From Halogranum gelatinilyticum (GTDB lineage: Archaea > Halobacteriota > Halobacteria > Halobacteriales > Haloferacaceae): DNA of 64,000 nt. The position numbers were made by a program, and so were the translations under genes. Location: assembly GCF_900103715.1 (NCBI RefSeq), contig NZ_FNHL01000008.1:38507-102506 (forward strand), given 5' to 3'. This document shows positions 17,883 through 26,877 of this stretch, piece by piece; position 1 is the first letter of the stretch; the number at the start of each line of letters is the position of its first letter. The notes under the pieces were generated by a model, which searched no databases, had not been told where the DNA came from, and worked only from the letters and a program-made list of their open reading frames with translations.

Positions 17883-18980
17883 TCACAACGAGTCGAGGTC
17901 GACTTCTTGACCGGTCTCTGCGGCTTCGTAGATGGCGGCGAGCGCTCGCATATCGACGAGCGCGTGGTCACCGTCGGGCGTCAGCGGCTCTTCTCGCAGT
18001 ACGTGGTCGGCGAAGTAGTCGAACTCCTCGGTCATCTCGTCAGCGAAGACGTCGCGGCGGCCGTCGTCGAGTTCGACCTCGCGGCCGTTCATCGTCCGGT
18101 AGGTCAGTGTCTGCGGCGACTCGCCGAGGAACGTCGGTTCCAAGAGGAGTTCCCCTTCGGTGCCGACGAACCGGAGATGACCCGAGAGATGTGAGTGCTG
18201 GCTGGCCGTACAGGCGGCGTAGGTGCCGTCGTCGAACTCGATGGTGAAGGTGGCGTGCTGGTCGGGGACGTCTCGGAACGCCTCGTCTTCGGAGTGCATC
18301 TGGGCGGTCACGCTCACCGGGTCGGTCCCGAGGACGAACCGCGCGGTGTTGAGCGGGTAGATGCCGAGGTCCATCACGGTCGCGCCGTAGCCCGCGAGGT
18401 CGGGGTTCAGCCGCCACTGGTCGGGGTCGCCGGAGACGAAGTCGAGCATCTGCTGGCCCATGTGGCCGTGGACGGCCACCGGCTCGCCGATGGCTCCCTC
18501 GGCGACGAGGTCACGCATCAGTCGGACCTGCGGGTCGGTCTGCATCCGGTAGGCGACCATGAGCGGGACGTCCTCGGTCGCGTCGACGAGCTCCTCGGCG
18601 CGTTCGAGCGTCGCCTCGACGGGTTTCTCACAGAGGACGGCCTTGTCGTGTTCGGCTGCGGCCTCCGCGTAGGGGAGATGCAGCGCGTTGGGCGTACAGA
18701 TGTAGACCGCGTCGTACTCGTCGGTCGCCTCGCCCGCGACGAACTCGTCGTAGGTGAGACCGGTCGTGATCGTCGGTGTCGCTTCGACCGTGTCGTTTGC
18801 CTTCTCGTGGCTGCTGCTGACGGCGACGGTCGCTTCGCAGAACTCCGAGGCCTGGATGGCCGGGATCGCCTGTTGTCGGGTCCACCAGCCGAGACCGATG
18901 ATGGCGAGTCGGAGCGTTCCGGAATCCAGTGCTTCCCAGTCACGGGTGCGGACACCCTGCAGTAGGTCGTCGAGTGACAT
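17883..18980 (-). CDS. xacA: D-xylose 1-dehydrogenase (NADP+), Gfo/Idh/MocA family
   Basis: 365 residues from [21 protein letters not shown]. The Rossmann motif is [17 protein letters not shown] (about 25-41) and the catalytic lysine sits in LCEKPVEAT. The N-terminal extension, GLGWW motif, and segments [13 protein letters not shown] and [15 protein letters not shown] closely follow the characterised Haloferax volcanii xylose dehydrogenase as I recall it. It oxidises xylose to xylonolactone, the first step of the oxidative route. It is divergent from the 2-oxoglutarate semialdehyde dehydrogenase at 19130, giving a shared 149-bp control region. The longer frame upstream to 19313 lacks family similarity, so the start at 18980 is preferred. 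Confidence 0.88.
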   Translation of the reverse strand: MSLDDLLQGVRTRDWEALDSGTLRLAIIGLGWWTRQQAIPAIQASEFCEATVAVSSSHEKANDTVEATPTITTGLTYDEFVAGEATDEYDAVYICTPNALHLPYAEAAAEHDKAVLCEKPVEATLERAEELVDATEDVPLMVAYRMQTDPQVRLMRDLVAEGAIGEPVAVHGHMGQQMLDFVSGDPDQWRLNPDLAGYGATVMDLGIYPLNTARFVLGTDPVSVTAQMHSEDEAFRDVPDQHATFTIEFDDGTYAACTASQHSHLSGHLRFVGTEGELLLEPTFLGESPQTLTYRTMNGREVELDDGRRDVFADEMTEEFDYFADHVLREEPLTPDGDHALVDMRALAAIYEAAETGQEVDLDSL

Positions 18981-19129
18981 ACTACGAGCGTTCTCGGCGA
19001 CTGGCAAAAGTGTAGTGGACGGGGCGGAAAACCGACGGCAACGTTCGTCGTCGTCGAGTCGACGCTCGTCGGCAGGTAGTTGGGGAACCGTAAGAGTAGT
19101 ATGCGAGAACCGAGAACATGTGGCTGATG

Positions 19130-20575
19130 ACGGATACGAGAGCAAACTACGTGAACGGAGAGTGGGTCTCCTCGGAGACGGGCGAGACCATCGACGTAGA
19201 GAACCCCGCAAACCCGAGTGAAGTCGTCGCGAGCTACCAGCAGTCCAACGCGGCGGACGCGGCCGACGCGGTCGACGCCGCCGTCGCCGCACAGGACGAC
19301 TGGGCGACGACACCCGGCCCGGAGCGCGGCCGTATCCTCCGAGAGGCGGGCACTATCCTGCAGGAGCGTAAGGAAGAGCTGACCGACTCGCTGGTCGCCG
19401 AAGAGGGGAAGGCCCGTGCCGAGGCAGCCGGTGAAGTCCAGCGCGCCATCGACATCTTCCACTACTTCGCCGTCAAGGCCTCCGACCTCGGTGGGACGAC
19501 GAAGTCCCCCAGTGGCCGACAGAAGAACCTCTACATCCGCCAGGAGCCGGTCGGCGTCGCCGCCCTGGTCACGCCGTGGAACTACCCCATCGCCATCCCG
19601 GTCTGGAAGCTCGCACCGGCACTGGCCGCTGGCAACACGGTCGTCCTGAAGCCCGCGTCGCAGGCTCCCGGCGTCGTCCTCGACGTCGCCGAGGCTCTGG
19701 ACGAGGCAGGCCTGCCCGACGGCGTGTTCAACGTCGTGACCGGTCCCGGCAGCGAGGTCGGCTCCGAGTTCATCGAGAACGAGGGCACCGACGCCGTCTC
19801 CTTCACCGGCAGCAGCCACGTCGGCGAGATGGTCTACGAGCAGGCGACCGACTCGGGCAAGCGCGTCCAGACCGAACTCGGCGGCAAGAACCCGACGGTC
19901 GTCACCGACTCGGCGGACCCCGCAGAGGCGGCCGAAATCGTCGCCACCGGCGGCTTCGGAACGACCGGCCAGTCGTGTACCGGCTGTTCGCGTGCCATCG
20001 TCGACGAGGAGGTCTACGACGACTTCGTCGCGGAACTCGTCGACCGCGCGGAGTCCATCGACGTCGGTCCCGGCAACGACCACGAGATGGGCCCGCAGGC
20101 CAGCGAGAGCGAACTCGAAGGGACCCTCGACTACATCGAGATCGCCCAGAACGAGGGCGCGACGCTCGTCGCGGGCGGCGGCCAGCCCGAGGGCGAGGAA
20201 GTCGAAGACGGCTACTTCGTCGAGCCGACCGTCTTCACCGACGTCGAGAGCGACATGCGCATCGCCCAGGAGGAAGTCTTCGGGCCGGTCGTCGCCGTCC
20301 TGAAGGTCAGTGACTTCGAAGAGGGCCTCGCCGTCGCCAACGACGTCCCGTACGGTCTCTCGGCCAGCGTCGTCACCGACGACCACACCGAGGCAAACCG
20401 CTTCATCGACGAGGCGGAAGCCGGCGTGGTGAAGGTCAACGAGAAGACGACCGGTCTCGAGCTGCACGTCCCGTTCGGCGGCTTCAAGCGCTCCTCCTCG
20501 GAGACGTGGCGCGAACAGGGGGATGCCGGTCTCGACTTCTACACCATCGAGAAGACCGTCTACGACAACTACTGA
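19130..20575 (+). CDS. xacF: 2-oxoglutarate semialdehyde dehydrogenase
   Basis: 481 residues of the aldehyde dehydrogenase superfamily. Landmarks: [30 protein letters not shown], cofactor loop [11 protein letters not shown], general base in TELGGKNP, and the catalytic cysteine in GTTGQSCTG. The sequence fits 2,5-dioxopentanoate (2-oxoglutarate semialdehyde) dehydrogenase, the last step that delivers 2-oxoglutarate from pentoses. It is divergent from xylose dehydrogenase. An alternative ATG lies 12 bp upstream at 19118. Confidence 0.88.
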   Translation, partial: TDTRANYVNGEWVSSETGETIDVENPANPSEVVASYQQSNAADAADAVDAAVAAQDDWATTPGPERGRILREAGTILQERKEELTDSLVAEEGKARAEAAGEVQRAIDIFHYFAVKASDLGGTTKSPSGRQKNLYIRQEPVGVAALVTPWNYPIAIPVWKLAPALAAGNTVVLKPASQAPGVVLDVAEALDEAGLPDGVFNVVTGPGSEVGSEFIENEGTDAVSFTGSSHVGEMVYEQATDSGKRVQTELGGKNPTVVTDSADPAEAAEIVATGGFGTTGQSCTGCSRAIVDEEVYDDFVAELVDRAESIDVGPGNDHEMGPQASESELEGTLDYIEIAQNEGATLVAGGGQPEGEEVEDGYFVEPTVFTDVESDMRIAQEEVFGPVVAVLKVSDFEEGLAVANDVPYGLSASVVTDDHTEANRFIDEAEAGVVKVNEKTTGLELHVPFGGFKRSSSETWREQGDAGLDFYTIEKTVYDNY

Positions 20576-20714
20576 ACGCGGTTGAGCGACGCGCGAGCGT
20601 CGCCCCATCCGTCGCAGACGACGCTCGCCGACCCCAGTCCGAGTCACGTCACACCCACAACAGCCTCTCCGATTCACCGATTTTTTGCGGCTCGACCCCC
20701 GTGAGTTGGCCCAG

Positions 20715-20723
20715 TAATTATAT
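20715..20723 (+). promoter_or_regulatory. TATA box of the UspA gene
   Basis: TAATTATAT is centred 28 bp before the ATG at 20747. Confidence 0.5.
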
Positions 20724-20746
20724 GGGGGGCTGTCGAACACGGGGAT

Positions 20747-21202
20747 ATGAACGACGCACTTGTCGTGTTAGAAGACAGAGACGCCTGTGAAGACCTGCTC
20801 CGTGAGGCAGCCATGTACGCGAAGGGCGCGGACCGTGACCTCGTGCTCTACTCGCCGCTGACAACAGAGGAGTTCGAAGAGGCCGCCTCGACACTCGACG
20901 AGATCGGGCGCGTAGAGAACCGTGAGTACAACGACGACGAGATACTCGGTGTCGCGTTCACCTTCGCCCGCGAACTCGCGAGCGACGCGTTGGAGGATAT
21001 GGACGTCGAATGGTCCATCGTCGCCGACGTAGTCGAGGAACGCACGGCCAACCACATCGTCGACGTCGCCGAAGAGCACGACTGCGACCACGTCTTCACG
21101 CTCGGCAGCCAACGGTCGCCGACGGGGAAAGCCGTCTTCGGCGACAGGACCCAGCGGCTCATCCTCAACTTCCCGGGCTACGTGACGACGAAGATGAACT
21201 AA
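20747..21202 (+). CDS. Universal stress protein-like (UspA family)
   Basis: 151 residues with the UspA fold order: beta1 NDALVVLEDRD, helix DLLREAAMYAKGADRDLVLY, and a late glycine-rich stretch GSQRSPTGKAVFGDRTQRLIL where the nucleotide-binding G-2x-G-9x-G(S/T) motif would be; the second glycine pair is altered (S-P-T-G-K-A). Soluble and acidic. Role unknown; single gene with its own promoter. Confidence 0.75.
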   Translation: MNDALVVLEDRDACEDLLREAAMYAKGADRDLVLYSPLTTEEFEEAASTLDEIGRVENREYNDDEILGVAFTFARELASDALEDMDVEWSIVADVVEERTANHIVDVAEEHDCDHVFTLGSQRSPTGKAVFGDRTQRLILNFPGYVTTKMN

Positions 21203-21251
21203 CTCGGCCGCCAGCCCAATCTATTTGCCACCCCTTTCCGAAGCCACTGGT

Positions 21252-22202
21252 ATGGATACGACGCTGATGCTCCCACCGCAGCCTGACCGCCGGTGGACCA
21301 TCGCCAAACAGTTGGGACTCTCGACCGCAGTCGTCCGATTCTGGGGCGAGGAGGAGTGGTGGACCTACGACACGCTGTTGCAGACGGCGAACCGCTTCGC
21401 CGACCACGGTCTCGAACTTGACGTAGTCGAGGACCGCCCGCCGATGACGAAGACCGTCCTCGGTCGCGAGGGTCGCGACGAGGAGATTGAGACGGTCAAG
21501 CAGCTCATCCGCAACATGGGTCGCGTTGGCATCGACGTCTACTCGTGGGTCTGGACGGAGAACCCCGTCGGCGTGATTCGGACCTCCGACTCGGTCCCGC
21601 TCCGTGGCGACTCGCGGACGACGGCCTACAGCCACGAGCAATCGGAGCGCGCGCCCGACTACCCCGTCGACATCACCGAGGACGAACTCTGGGCGAACCT
21701 CGAATACTTCCTCGACGAGGTCGTCCCCGTCGCCGAGGAGGCGGGCGTCAAACTCGCGCTGCATCCCGACGACCCACCCGTCGAGTCCGTCCGTGGTGTG
21801 CCTCGACTCGTCAACTCCGTCGAGAACGTCCAGCGTATCCTCGACCTGCACGACAGCCCGAACCACGGGCTGAACTTCTGTCAGGGCAACTTCTCGGCGA
21901 TGGGCGCGGACGTCGTCGACACCATCCACCGCTTCGGCGACCGCATCCATTTCGTCCACTTCCGTGACGTGGAGGGGACGGCCGAGGACTTCGTCGAGAC
22001 CTGGCACGAGGAGGGACAGACGGATATGCTCGCGACGATGCAGGCGTATCAGGAGATCGGCTTCGACGGTCCCATCCGCCCCGACCACGTCCCGCGGATG
22101 CTCGGCGAGGAGGACCGCTCGGGGACGATGTCCGGCTACACCGACATGGGGCGGCTGTTCGCCGTCGGCTACATGAAGGGGCTGTTGGAGCAGGGAGAGT
22201 AG
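21252..22202 (+). CDS. uxuA: D-mannonate dehydratase
   Basis: 316 residues. UxuA landmarks: start MDTTLMLPPQPDRRW, LALHPDDPP (metal His), NFCQGNFSAMG, HFVHFRDVEG and GPIRPDHVPRM. The enzyme dehydrates D-mannonate to 2-keto-3-deoxygluconate, last step of the glucuronate isomerase route. It is followed by uronate isomerase and an SDR on the same strand, the full set to turn glucuronate from GH67 into KDG. The start at 21252 fits the family better than the in-frame 21225. Confidence 0.93.
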   Translation: MDTTLMLPPQPDRRWTIAKQLGLSTAVVRFWGEEEWWTYDTLLQTANRFADHGLELDVVEDRPPMTKTVLGREGRDEEIETVKQLIRNMGRVGIDVYSWVWTENPVGVIRTSDSVPLRGDSRTTAYSHEQSERAPDYPVDITEDELWANLEYFLDEVVPVAEEAGVKLALHPDDPPVESVRGVPRLVNSVENVQRILDLHDSPNHGLNFCQGNFSAMGADVVDTIHRFGDRIHFVHFRDVEGTAEDFVETWHEEGQTDMLATMQAYQEIGFDGPIRPDHVPRMLGEEDRSGTMSGYTDMGRLFAVGYMKGLLEQGE

Positions 22203-22262
22203 TCCCGGACCGACGCCTCGCCGACGACTGAACGGAAGACGACTGAGCGGAAGGAACGAGGA

Positions 22263-22267
22263 TTTAT
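22263..22267 (+). promoter_or_regulatory. TATA box of uronate isomerase
   Basis: GATTTATCT, centred 27 bp before the ATG at 22292, shows that uxaC has its own promoter although uxuA lies upstream on the same strand. Confidence 0.45.
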
Positions 22268-22291
22268 CTTGCCGTCCGAACAGATTCAGCC

Positions 22292-23659
22292 ATGGGATTC
22301 ATCGACGAGGACTATCTTCTCGGCACAGCCGCGGCACGTGACCTTTACGACGCCGTCGCCGACCTGCCGGTCGTCGACCCGCACAATCATATCGACCTCG
22401 CGGAGGTCGTCGAGAACGAGCCGTGGAGCGACATCTGGGAGGTCGAGGGTGCGACCGACCACTACGTCTGGCAGCTCATGCGCAAGCGGGGCGTCCCCGA
22501 ACGGAAGATCACGGGCGACGCCAGCAACCGCGAGAAGTGGGACGCGCTCGCCGAGGTCGCCCCGGACTTCGCGGGCAACCCGACCTACGAGTGGCTCCAT
22601 CTCGACCTCAAGCGGCGGTTCGGTATCGACGAGCCGCTGAACGCGGAGACGGCCGACGACATCTGGGCGGAGACGAAAGCCCAGTTGGCCGAGGCCGACA
22701 AGCGGCCGCAGGCGGTCCTGCGGGAGATGAGCGTCGAAGTGCTCTGTAGCAGCGACGATCCGACCTCCCGACTCGCGTACCACGAGCGCGCCGAGACCGA
22801 GGTCGAGGGCGTCGACGTCCGGCCGACGTGGCGGCCCGACCGCGCCCTGAAGGTCGAGAACGACGAGTGGAGCACGTTCGTCGCGGAACTGGATGCGGTG
22901 ACAGAGAGCGACGTGAGCGACCTCAGCGGCTTCTGTGACGCGCTCGCGGAGACGCACGACTACTTCGTCGACCACGGCTGTGTCGCCTGCGACATCGGCA
23001 TGGGGACCGAGCCGGTCTCGAAGCCCGTGAGCCACGAGCGTGCCAGCGAGGTCTACGCGGCGGCCCGTCGCGGTGACGACATCGCTGCCGACGCAGTCCG
23101 GGACTTCAAGGCGTATCTCCTCGACTACATCGGTGAATTGAACGCCGCGGCCGACTGGACGACCCAGCTCCACATCGGGGCGGTCCGCGACTACCGCGAG
23201 AGCCTGTACGAGGACGTTGGCCCGAACGCCGGTGGCGACGTGTCGACGCAGGATGTCGACCTCGTCGCGGGGCTGGACCACTTCCTCGACCGCTTCGACG
23301 GCGAGATGGAGATCGTCCTCTACACGCTGGACCCGACGCATTATCCGAGCGCAACGGTCGTCGCCCGCGCGTACCCCAACGTGAGCATCGGCCCGGCGTG
23401 GTGGTTCAACGACAGCCCGCTGGGTATCGAGAACCAGCTGGAGCGTGTCGCTGCCGTCGACCTCCTGGCCAACTACGCGGGCATGGTCAGCGACTCGCGG
23501 AAGCTCGTCTCGTACGGCTCGCGCTTCGAGATGTTCCGCCGAACCCTCGCGGACGTCGTGGGCGAGATGGTCGAACGCGGACAGATCCCCTACGACAACG
23601 CAGAACGGCTCGTGCGGCACGTCGCCTACGACAGACCGAAGGAACTGTACGGGCTCTGA
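22292..23659 (+). CDS. uxaC: Uronate (glucuronate) isomerase
   Basis: 455 residues of the amidohydrolase-related UxaC family. The N-terminal metal motif is VVDPHNHIDL (H31, H33); further marks are CDIGMGTEPVS, WTTQLHIGAVRDYR, the stretch GPAWWFNDSP and SYGSRFEMFRRTLADVVGEMV. It converts D-glucuronate to D-fructuronate in the cytoplasm. Position between mannonate dehydratase and an SDR supports use of glucuronate released by the GH67 enzyme. Confidence 0.93.
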   Translation: MGFIDEDYLLGTAAARDLYDAVADLPVVDPHNHIDLAEVVENEPWSDIWEVEGATDHYVWQLMRKRGVPERKITGDASNREKWDALAEVAPDFAGNPTYEWLHLDLKRRFGIDEPLNAETADDIWAETKAQLAEADKRPQAVLREMSVEVLCSSDDPTSRLAYHERAETEVEGVDVRPTWRPDRALKVENDEWSTFVAELDAVTESDVSDLSGFCDALAETHDYFVDHGCVACDIGMGTEPVSKPVSHERASEVYAAARRGDDIAADAVRDFKAYLLDYIGELNAAADWTTQLHIGAVRDYRESLYEDVGPNAGGDVSTQDVDLVAGLDHFLDRFDGEMEIVLYTLDPTHYPSATVVARAYPNVSIGPAWWFNDSPLGIENQLERVAAVDLLANYAGMVSDSRKLVSYGSRFEMFRRTLADVVGEMVERGQIPYDNAERLVRHVAYDRPKELYGL

Positions 23660-23752
23660 GACGCGCGGACGTAGGTTCAGAGGCGGTAGCCGTCGGCTGA
23701 CGGTGCCCGCCACCGATACAGTGAAGTGACGCTCGTGGGTGGAACGAAACGT

Positions 23753-24532
23753 ATGTCATCACAGCTCAGTGGAGAGACCGCTATCGTCACCGGTTCGAGC
23801 AAAGGGATCGGAAAGGGAATCGCCGAGCGTTTCGCCGACGAGGGGGCGAACGTCGTCGTCAACTCCCGGTCGCAGGAGCGCGCCGACGAGGTCGCCGCGG
23901 AGATCCGTGAGAACGGCGGGACGGCCGTCGGCATCGAGGCCGACGTCACCGACGAGGACGCGATGGAAGCGCTCGTCGAGACGACCGTCGAAGAGTTCGG
24001 CAGCGTCGACGTGATGGTCAACAACGCCGGGATGACGATCCTCGGCGAGGCAGCCGAGTTCGACGTCGACGACTGGCGGCACGTCATCGAAGTCGACCTC
24101 GTCGGTACGTTCGTCGGCTGTCAGGCCGCGGGCCGCCAGATGATCGAGCAGGGCGACGGTGGCGCGATTCTCAATATGTCTTCGCTGATGGGTGGCCGTG
24201 GTCTCCAGCTGCGCTCGCCGTACTGCGCCTCCAAGGCAGGCGTCAACAACCTCACGCAGACGCTCGCCGTCGAGTGGGCGGAACACGACATCCACGTCAA
24301 CGCGCTCGCGCCGGGCTTCATCTGGACGGAGATCACGGAACAGACACAGGGGTCTGCGGGCTACACCAACGACGACATCCGCGACCGGACGCCGCTGAAC
24401 CGGTTCGGCACCGTCGAGGAGATGGCCGAGTGCGCGCTCTTCCTCGTCGGTCAGAACAACTTCGTCACCGGCGAAGTGCTCTACGCCGACGGCGGCTGGC
24501 AGGCCTACGGCTGGGGCGCGGGCGACCAGTAG
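23753..24532 (+). CDS. SDR dehydrogenase, candidate mannonate oxidoreductase
   Basis: 259 residues, classical short-chain dehydrogenase. Cofactor motif TGSSKGIGKG (about 13-22), NNAG near 90, catalytic Tyr/Lys in SPYCASKAG (about 155-161), and the usual NALAPGFIWTE. It directly follows mannonate dehydratase and uronate isomerase; fructuronate reductase is the one missing step between them, and Bacillus-type UxuB enzymes are SDRs. The substrate is therefore inferred from context, not from sequence. A gluconate-5-dehydrogenase-like activity would be the main alternative. Confidence 0.7.
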   Translation: MSSQLSGETAIVTGSSKGIGKGIAERFADEGANVVVNSRSQERADEVAAEIRENGGTAVGIEADVTDEDAMEALVETTVEEFGSVDVMVNNAGMTILGEAAEFDVDDWRHVIEVDLVGTFVGCQAAGRQMIEQGDGGAILNMSSLMGGRGLQLRSPYCASKAGVNNLTQTLAVEWAEHDIHVNALAPGFIWTEITEQTQGSAGYTNDDIRDRTPLNRFGTVEEMAECALFLVGQNNFVTGEVLYADGGWQAYGWGAGDQ

Positions 24533-24874
24533 CCAACCCACCAAACACCAACCTGGCGGATTGGCGACATTCCGTTCGATAGCACTCGTTTCTCACTCCT
24601 GTTCTACCGCAACCCCATCTCACCGCACCGAGCGGTCTCAGTCGGTGGGAGACAGCACCCGCGGAGCGGCGTCCGTCTCTCGCGCCAGTAGCGTCTTTGG
24701 CCGTGCCGTCGCTTTATTCTCTATCTCAGAACACACGAGAGCCAGTCCCCAGCCAGAAAGTTACAGTACTAGAGCTGTAATGATTGAGGAACCGAGAACC
24801 ATAACAGACGGAAGGTACGGGGAAGAACCCAGAGTGAGAGACTGTCGCTACGTTCTCTAATAGAAAACGGAGGG
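24533..24874. other. Gene-free gap of about 340 bp
   Basis: Convergent gap between the SDR and an IclR gene. It contains only short open frames with poor codon use. It carries GAACCGAGAAC near 24789-24799, an 11-mer that also occurs at 19107-19117 just before the semialdehyde dehydrogenase start. Confidence 0.4.
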
Positions 24875-25630
24875 TTAGTAGTTGATGTTGAGTTCGACGA
24901 CGTTGGCAGCACTGAGGACGCGTTCGGGGAGCTGTCCGTAGAGGTCCTCGTCGCTGACGCGGCTGGCGGGAGCCGAGACGCTGATCGCGCCCAACACCTC
25001 GCCGGACGAGGCCTTGACGGGGGCGGCGAGACAGCGTAACCCCTCCAGCCGTTCGCCGTCGTCGATGGCGTAGCCGCGTTCGCGGATGTCGTCGAGCACG
25101 TCGAACAGTTCCTCGCGCGTCCCGATGCTCTTCGGTGTCTTCGTCTCCAGCCCGCGGTGTTCGACAATCTCCTCGACGCGCGACTTCGGGAGGTAGGCGA
25201 GGATCGCCTTGCCGAGCGCGGTCGTGTGGAGGTTCGTCCGCAGACCGGCGTAGGTGTCGAGGTCGACAGCGTCGTCACCCTTCGCCCGCATCAGGTAGAC
25301 GCCCATCCCCTGTTCCTCGACGAGGAGGTTCGCGAGTTCACCTGTCTCGGCGGCCAGCGACTTAACCTCGGGTTCGGCCACCTCGTAGAACTCCATCGAC
25401 TTCCGGATGCGGCCGCCGACTTCGAGGAACTTCAGGCCGAGGCGGTACTCGCCGTCGGTCTTCAGCACGTAACCGTGGCTCTGTAACGTCGTCAGATGGT
25501 TGTGGACGGCACTCTTTCCCATGTCGAGTTCGGCCGATAGCTCGGTCACTCCACACGGACCGTCTTCCATCAACTGCTCGATGACCGCGAGTGTCTTCTC
25601 GGTCGTTCGGACCGGGTGCTTGGCGTCCAT
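24875..25630 (-). CDS. IclR-family transcriptional regulator
   Basis: 251 residues from [21 protein letters not shown]-terminal winged helix-turn-helix ([30 protein letters not shown], about 26-55) and C-terminal IclR effector domain ([42 protein letters not shown]). In Haloferax an IclR protein (XacR) activates the pentose genes, so this is a candidate for that role, unproven. A 17-bp GTTCT-N7-AGAAC palindrome lies upstream of its TATA-like element, suggesting autoregulation. An upstream in-frame ATG at 25645 would leave little room for the promoter. Confidence 0.9.
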   Translation of the reverse strand: MDAKHPVRTTEKTLAVIEQLMEDGPCGVTELSAELDMGKSAVHNHLTTLQSHGYVLKTDGEYRLGLKFLEVGGRIRKSMEFYEVAEPEVKSLAAETGELANLLVEEQGMGVYLMRAKGDDAVDLDTYAGLRTNLHTTALGKAILAYLPKSRVEEIVEHRGLETKTPKSIGTREELFDVLDDIRERGYAIDDGERLEGLRCLAAPVKASSGEVLGAISVSAPASRVSDEDLYGQLPERVLSAANVVELNINY

Positions 25631-25660
25631 GGTATAACCTACCACGTTTCAGGCATAAGC

Positions 25661-25677
25661 GTTCTGGTTTAGAGAAC
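25661..25677. promoter_or_regulatory. 17-bp palindrome upstream of the IclR gene
   Basis: GTTCT-N7-AGAAC lies directly upstream (on the minus strand) of a CTTATG TATA-like element at about 25653-25658, which is 28 bp before the ATG at 25630. The other two IclR genes carry palindromes of the same length in the same place. Confidence 0.55.
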
Positions 25678-25805
25678 AGACTGTCGTTTCAGACACGACA
25701 GTTCGACAGCGAATCCGGGGGTAGACGGGTCTGACTACCAGGGAAAGGGGGGTTTGGGTGGGACGCTTCCGAGGCTTCAAGTGGTCGTTCGCCGTCGTGT
25801 CCGGT

Positions 25806-26735
25806 GTGACTGCTGAAAATACGAGTGTCGTCGTCACCGGTGCACTCGGTGGTGCCGGCCAGTGGACGGTAGAGAGACTGCTCGCCGACGGCTACGACGT
25901 CGTCGGTTTGGACCAACGGCTTCCGGCGGACGGCGGTCCCGACGGCGCGGACTTCTTCCAGGTCGATCTGACCGACCAGGGTGAGACGACCGAGCTCGTC
26001 ACCGCCTTCGACCCCGACGCTGTCGTCCATCTCGCGGCCATCCCCGACCCGACGAACCACGCCGGTGGCCGCGTGTTCTCGAACAACATCCTGAGCACGT
26101 ACAACGTCCTCGACGCGGCCGGACGAGCCGGTGCCCGTGTCGTCTGGGCGTCGAGCGAGTCGGCGTACGGCTTCCCCTTCGCGCACAACCTGCTCGTGCC
26201 GGACTATCTCCCGATAGATGAGTCGCATCCGTTGCGGCCGGAGGACCCCTACGGCGTCTCGAAGGTCGCGGGAGAGGCGGTCGCGGCGATGACCGCTCGA
26301 CGCTACGGCGTCCCGGTCCTGTCGGTCCGCCCCTCGTGGGTACAGTATCCCGGCGCGTACCAGACGACGAGCAACCGCGAGGCGTTCGACCTCGACGAGT
26401 TGGCCGCGTCGCCCGCGGGCAGCTCTCCGAGCGGTGGCGCGGGCAACTTCTGGTCCTACATCGACGTGCGGGACCTCGCGTCGATGTTCTCGGAAGCACT
26501 GACGGCGGACGTCACCGGCCACGAGGCCTACCTCTGTCACGCGCCGGAGAACTATCTCGGCGTCGAGACCAGCGAACTGTTCGACGCGCTCTACGACGAC
26601 GCACCGCCGTGCCCGATCGAGGGAGATGCGTCGGCGTTCACCACCGAGAAGGCCGAGCGCGACCTGGGCTGGACGGCCGAACACACGTGGCGCGAGGCCG
26701 CCGACGCCGACGTAGCGGGACCGGACTTCGGCTAA
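25806..26735 (+). CDS. NAD-dependent epimerase/dehydratase (extended SDR)
   Basis: 309 residues from the GTG at 25806. Extended-SDR marks: VVVTGALGGAGQWTVERLL (cofactor glycines), DAVVHLAAIPDP, WASSESAYGFPF and the catalytic Tyr/Lys in PYGVSKVAGEAV. The family acts on nucleotide-sugars or free sugar acids; uronate dehydrogenases are one branch, which would fit the neighbouring glucuronate genes, but nothing in the sequence decides it. It is divergent from the IclR gene. Confidence 0.8.
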   Translation: MTAENTSVVVTGALGGAGQWTVERLLADGYDVVGLDQRLPADGGPDGADFFQVDLTDQGETTELVTAFDPDAVVHLAAIPDPTNHAGGRVFSNNILSTYNVLDAAGRAGARVVWASSESAYGFPFAHNLLVPDYLPIDESHPLRPEDPYGVSKVAGEAVAAMTARRYGVPVLSVRPSWVQYPGAYQTTSNREAFDLDELAASPAGSSPSGGAGNFWSYIDVRDLASMFSEALTADVTGHEAYLCHAPENYLGVETSELFDALYDDAPPCPIEGDASAFTTEKAERDLGWTAEHTWREAADADVAGPDFG

Positions 26736-26844
26736 ACCGACGGAGGGCACCGGGTCCGTCAGCTTCGACGGAGTCTGAAGCAACTATCTTCGTATCAGTA
26801 AAATTATAATCAAGAAGGTGCCAAAACGTGTCCGGTCCGTAAGA

Positions 26845-26850
26845 CTTAAT
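26845..26850 (+). promoter_or_regulatory. TATA-like element of the second binding protein
   Basis: CTTAAT is centred 30 bp before the ATG at 26878. A better-looking TTTTATAA at 26859-26866 is too close to the ATG unless translation starts further in. Confidence 0.35.
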
Positions 26851-26877
26851 CTATGGTATTTTATAACACAAGACGAT

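Noticed and set aside
18981..19313. N-terminal extension of xylose dehydrogenase to 19313
   Set aside because: Residues before MSLDDLLQG are Arg/Pro/Ser-rich shadow sequence, and the extension would overlap the divergent dehydrogenase and its promoter.
22286..23713. 475-codon minus-strand frame opposite uronate isomerase
   Set aside because: Antisense shadow; the plus strand encodes intact UxaC motifs.
24561..24860. 99-codon frame before the IclR gene
   Set aside because: Serine/arginine-rich, no start context and no similarity; treated as non-coding gap.
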